A model generated the notes under the pieces. That model saw only the letters and a program-made list of their open reading frames with translations. It was not told the origin of the DNA and did not search any database. The position numbers and the translations under genes are program-made. Positions 5,975-7,962 of a stretch of 7,962 bases of DNA are shown here, piece by piece. Origin of the DNA: Balneolales bacterium (lineage in GTDB: Bacteria; Bacteroidota; Rhodothermia; Balneolales; Natronogracilivirgulaceae); assembly GCA_007120555.1 (NCBI GenBank), contig SKNL01000233.1:1-7962 (forward strand). The letters run 5' to 3'. Position 1 is the first letter of the stretch. Every line of letters starts with the position of its first letter.

Positions 5975-6391
5975 CTACTGTTCCTCATACAGCTCTTCCA
6001 TTATTTCTGCTACCCGCAATCTTACCGTAGGCTCCCGCTCCAATACAACGTAGATTTCCCTGTATTGTGCCGTAGAAAGCCCTCCATCTTCAATGAGAGC
6101 TACATATTCTTCGGCATCCAATTCGGGATCCAGTCTTTTTTGTCCGGCCCGGAAGTTTATTTCCGCGAATTTCCGGAGCTCCTCATCGGAAAGTTCCGGC
6201 AATACATACGGAACATTCACCGGCAAGTCGTCGATATGATAATTCCCGGTAGGCCGTTCTGTCATCGGGACCGGCGGTTCCTCTCCAAGCAACTCATCGT
6301 CGCCGGGAACATCTACGTCATTTTCGCAGGCGATAACGCCAAATGAAGTGAAAGCAAAAAAGATTAAGAAAAATTTCAGGGATCTGAACAT
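5975..6391 (-). CDS. DUF4168-type lipoprotein
   Basis: A 138-residue lipoprotein. The signal peptide has a Phe-rich core (residues 5-19) and ends in a lipobox VIAC, with Cys22 as the acylated residue. Residues 23-60 are an acidic, Pro-rich linker. The C-terminal domain (about 66-135) has the DUF4168 pattern: LSDEELRKFAEI, a middle helix, a GGLSTAQYREI segment, then EPTVRLRVAEIMEEL, which is the usual end (D/E-P-x-L-x-x-R-V). Function of the domain is unknown; it occurs in bacterial envelope proteins. The start is fixed by a GAGG Shine-Dalgarno at 6400-6403, 8 nt upstream. It lies 100 bp downstream of the DUF2267 gene on the same strand; co-transcription is possible but the gap has its own repeats and probably its own promoter. 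Confidence 0.82.
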   Translation of the reverse strand: MFRSLKFFLIFFAFTSFGVIACENDVDVPGDDELLGEEPPVPMTERPTGNYHIDDLPVNVPYVLPELSDEELRKFAEINFRAGQKRLDPELDAEEYVALIEDGGLSTAQYREIYVVLEREPTVRLRVAEIMEELYEEQ

Positions 6392-6399
6392 GTCACATA

Positions 6400-6403
6400 C
6401 CTC
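6400..6403 (-). promoter_or_regulatory. Shine-Dalgarno site of the DUF4168 gene
   Basis: GAGG on the minus strand, 8 nt before the ATG at 6391. It supports this start. Confidence 0.6.
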
Positions 6404-6414
6404 ATTCTGTTTTG

Positions 6415-6440
6415 GATTGCATTTCTGGTTTGTTGCAATC
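6415..6440. promoter_or_regulatory. Inverted repeat in the DUF4168 leader
   Basis: GATTGCA and TGCAATC are perfect 7-bp inverted arms with a 12-nt spacer, 24-49 nt upstream of the DUF4168 start. It is a candidate operator or leader hairpin; no T-run accompanies it. Confidence 0.35.
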
Positions 6441-6452
6441 GTTTAATGTCGT

Positions 6453-6484
6453 ATTCGCGTTATGCTGAATTCGCATTATGCCTC
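6453..6484. repeat. 16-bp direct repeat, two copies
   Basis: ATTCGCGTTATGC (6453-6465) and ATTCGCATTATGC (6469-6481) differ at one base and repeat with a 16-bp period. Copy 2 contains the dyad GCAT-T-ATGC. The pair starts just outside the DUF2267 stop and lies 62-93 nt upstream of the DUF4168 start, so tandem regulator sites are possible. Confidence 0.6.
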
Positions 6485-6491
6485 AGCTATT

Positions 6492-6929
6492 TTACGTCTC
6501 GGCCGACGCCATCCAAAGTTCACGCAACTTCTCCGGAAGCGCATTCCGGATGTCACGTGACTCGCCCTCGCTGATTTTACCTGCAAGGACCCTGAATACA
6601 GGACTGACCACATCTTCGGCTTTCAATGGATGGCCCAGATTGTCGATGTTCGCCTGGACCTTAGCCATGAACTCCTCGGGACTCCGCTCTTTTGTTGGCG
6701 TGCTTGCGGGCTTCCATCCTTCATAGAAATAACCGGAAATAAGCAGGGGGAGCTGTGCGCCAACATGAGCCGCCTGGTTGGCAGGCAATCGGTCCCGAAG
6801 GGCCCGAAGCGTTGCCCTCGTAGCATGCAACGCGGCACTGTGGTTTTCCGTTTTCATCTCTTCGGCCACATCAATGATCCAGGATTCAGCATTCTTGACA
6901 ATTCTGTTGAATTCTTCAATATGTGCCAT
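6492..6929 (-). CDS. DUF2267 domain protein
   Basis: A 145-residue cytoplasmic protein made almost entirely of a DUF2267 domain. The N-terminal half has the hallmark run ATRATLRALRDRLP (about 37-49), then QAAHVGAQLPLLISGYFYEGW (split here as QAAHVGAQLPLL and ISGYFYEGW, about 52-72). The second half (about 85-140) has EEFMAKV and a RNALPEKLRELW ending that mirrors the first. The family is mainly helical and of unknown function. I chose the ATG at 6929 because MAHIEEFNRIV is where the family homology begins; the same frame stays open to 7028, but those 33 residues look unlike protein. No signal peptide. No strong Shine-Dalgarno. It is divergent from the lipoprotein at 7205. Confidence 0.85.
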   Translation of the reverse strand: MAHIEEFNRIVKNAESWIIDVAEEMKTENHSAALHATRATLRALRDRLPANQAAHVGAQLPLLISGYFYEGWKPASTPTKERSPEEFMAKVQANIDNLGHPLKAEDVVSPVFRVLAGKISEGESRDIRNALPEKLRELWMASAET

Positions 6930-7204
6930 GGTATCTGTTGGTTTTGAGGATCGTTTCCTTTTTAGTGATAACAAACAGAAAAAATCATGTGTTCCAATTC
7001 CCGGGATTTCTTCTGTCGTGTCCGGCAATTATCAATCCACGGAACACCCCCAAAGAACCGGCTTGTTTCCTGCAGAATTTGTAATTTGCAGACTTTCCTG
7101 TTGGATACGGATCGGGATAAAACACCATCGCGGCCATTGTCGTCGTTCGTGAAGCACTGGCAACCCGATACATCCATCCGTTTTTCACCCAAACGCATAT
7201 ACAC
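6930..7204. other. Divergent intergenic region
   Basis: 275 bp between the starts of the minus-strand DUF2267 gene and the plus-strand lipoprotein. It should hold the promoters for both. I could not identify a convincing -7 TAnnTTTG or -10/-35 pair by eye. A loose inverted pair ATCGGG (7110-7115) and CCCGAT (about 7164-7169) is too far apart to interpret. Confidence 0.5.
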
Positions 7205-7873
7205 ATGTCCCGATTTTTTTTCTGTTTACTGATTTCATTGATGCTGTTGTCATGTAACGATGACAGACCTGTACCGGACCCCGCAACCGACCCCGATCCC
7301 CTTGCCGATCCCCAGGAACCCGGTTTGCCGGAATACGAAGCGACCGCGGAATCACCTGATGCGCGGGACGTGTTCTTTCAGCGTCTGATCGAACACTGCG
7401 GGGAGGCCTACCCCGGCGGACTTACCCTGGAGCCTGAGGGGGATGATATGCTCACCGGCACCGAGTTGCTTATTGCCCATTTCCGCGAGTGCGACGAGCA
7501 CCAGGTGCGGATCCCGTTCCATATCGAGCTCGAGGAGGAGCAGGACTGGGACCGGTCGCGTACCTGGATATTCACCCGGCACGAGGATCGCCTGGAGTTG
7601 CGCCACGACCACCGCAAACGCGACGGAAGCGCGGACGATGTGACCATGTACGGCGGTTATTCGGTGGGTGAGGGCACCCCCGTGCGCCAGGAGTTCAAAT
7701 CGGTGGCGCGCACCGAGGAATCCGGCTATTTCCGGGGATGGCGCATAGAAATTGTACCCGGTGAGCGGTATACCTACGGCACCATCCGTGATACCAGCTG
7801 GAGCTGGCGCGTGGATTTTGATCTTTCCGAACCGATGGACGAACTGCCACCGCCACCCTGGGGGCATGAATAA
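7205..7873 (+). CDS. Lipoprotein of unknown function (HDHR-x-x-DG type)
   Basis: A 222-residue lipoprotein. The signal peptide has the core FFFCLLISLMLL and a lipobox LLSC, with Cys17 acylated. A Pro/Asp-rich linker follows (about 18-48) and then one globular domain (about 52-205). Its recognisable features are RDVFFQRLIEHCGEAYPGG (54-72), HFREC (92-96), a DRSRTWIFTR segment (116-125), LRHDHRKRDG (132-141), TMYGGYS (147-153) and RQEF (161-164). Cys65 and Cys96 could form a disulfide. I recall secreted proteins with the same signature from related bacteria, but no function is known to me. HDH looks like a metal or catalytic site, which is inference. The ATG at 7205 has no Shine-Dalgarno but gives a perfect lipoprotein signal. 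The next gene starts 6 nt after the stop. Confidence 0.8.
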   Translation: MSRFFFCLLISLMLLSCNDDRPVPDPATDPDPLADPQEPGLPEYEATAESPDARDVFFQRLIEHCGEAYPGGLTLEPEGDDMLTGTELLIAHFRECDEHQVRIPFHIELEEEQDWDRSRTWIFTRHEDRLELRHDHRKRDGSADDVTMYGGYSVGEGTPVRQEFKSVARTEESGYFRGWRIEIVPGERYTYGTIRDTSWSWRVDFDLSEPMDELPPPPWGHE

Positions 7874-7879
7874 ACTGAC

Positions 7880-7962
7880 ATGAAGAATAACACATATAGA
7901 CATTTCGTGATAGCCGGTTTGCTGTTTGTAGCGCTGACAGTTAGCGGTGCGTGGAGCAGCCA
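7880..7962 (+). CDS. Start of a secreted-protein gene, cut by the window end
   Basis: The ATG at 7880, 6 nt after the preceding stop, opens a frame that runs to the end of the window (27 codons). The residues MKNNTYRHF then VIAGLLFVALTVSGAWS form a classic n-region and hydrophobic core of a signal peptide. The spacing suggests it is co-transcribed with the lipoprotein upstream. The mature protein lies outside the window, so its role cannot be stated. Confidence 0.65.
   Translation, partial: MKNNTYRHFVIAGLLFVALTVSGAWSS

Noticed and set aside
6930..7028. Longer start for the DUF2267 protein
   Set aside because: The extra 33 residues do not resemble the family and the homology begins at the ATG at 6929.
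7352..7903. Minus-strand open frame of 183 codons
   Set aside because: It is antisense to the lipoprotein at 7205, which has a clean signal peptide and conserved-looking motifs; the antisense frame has none.
1..7962. tRNA, rRNA, insertion sequence or transposase
   Set aside because: No cloverleaf, rRNA segment, transposase motif or paired terminal repeats around a coding frame were seen by eye on either strand.

Overview
The window looks like a chromosomal stretch of a Gram-negative bacterium in or near the Bacteroidota/Balneolota/Rhodothermota group. This rests on lipoprotein signal peptides (cupin, DUF4168 and HDHR-type proteins, plus one broken gene), several genes without a recognisable Shine-Dalgarno sequence, a degraded sulfatase with a carbohydrate-binding domain, and a moderately GC-rich coding pattern. 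The taxon is an inference, because no rRNA or other marker gene is present.

Layout from left to right. A two-cupin lipoprotein (25-978, +) converges on a D-lactate dehydrogenase-type 2-hydroxyacid dehydrogenase (1380-2372, -). The 400 bp between them holds a 16-bp tandem repeat, a perfect dyad and a hairpin. Next comes a decayed gene on the minus strand (2563-3029) with a sulfatase N-terminus cut right after the C-x-P of its active-site motif. It runs, in shifted frames, into the end of a CBM6-like domain. A non-coding stretch with several inverted repeats follows (3030-3543), then an intact exported metal-dependent amidohydrolase (3544-4893, -). From 4894 to 5974 there is no intact gene. That stretch holds a motif repeated around the amidohydrolase upstream region, a 12-bp palindrome, short open relics and a frameshifted small lipoprotein (5492-5774, -). 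A DUF4168 lipoprotein (5975-6391, -) and a DUF2267 protein (6492-6929, -) come next. They are divergent from a lipoprotein of unknown function (7205-7873, +), which is closely followed by a secreted-protein gene cut by the window end (7880-7962, +).

No single pathway ties the genes together. Most are cell-envelope or export proteins (cupin, amidohydrolase, DUF4168, HDHR-type lipoprotein), beside one cytoplasmic fermentative-type dehydrogenase and one DUF2267 protein. The long spacers and three or more broken reading frames suggest a region under gene decay. I found no convincing new defence, mobile or biosynthetic system. The best leads are the sulfatase-CBM6 relic, the ACATTTCATGT repeats, the disrupted lipoprotein and the uncharacterised lipoprotein pair at the right end.
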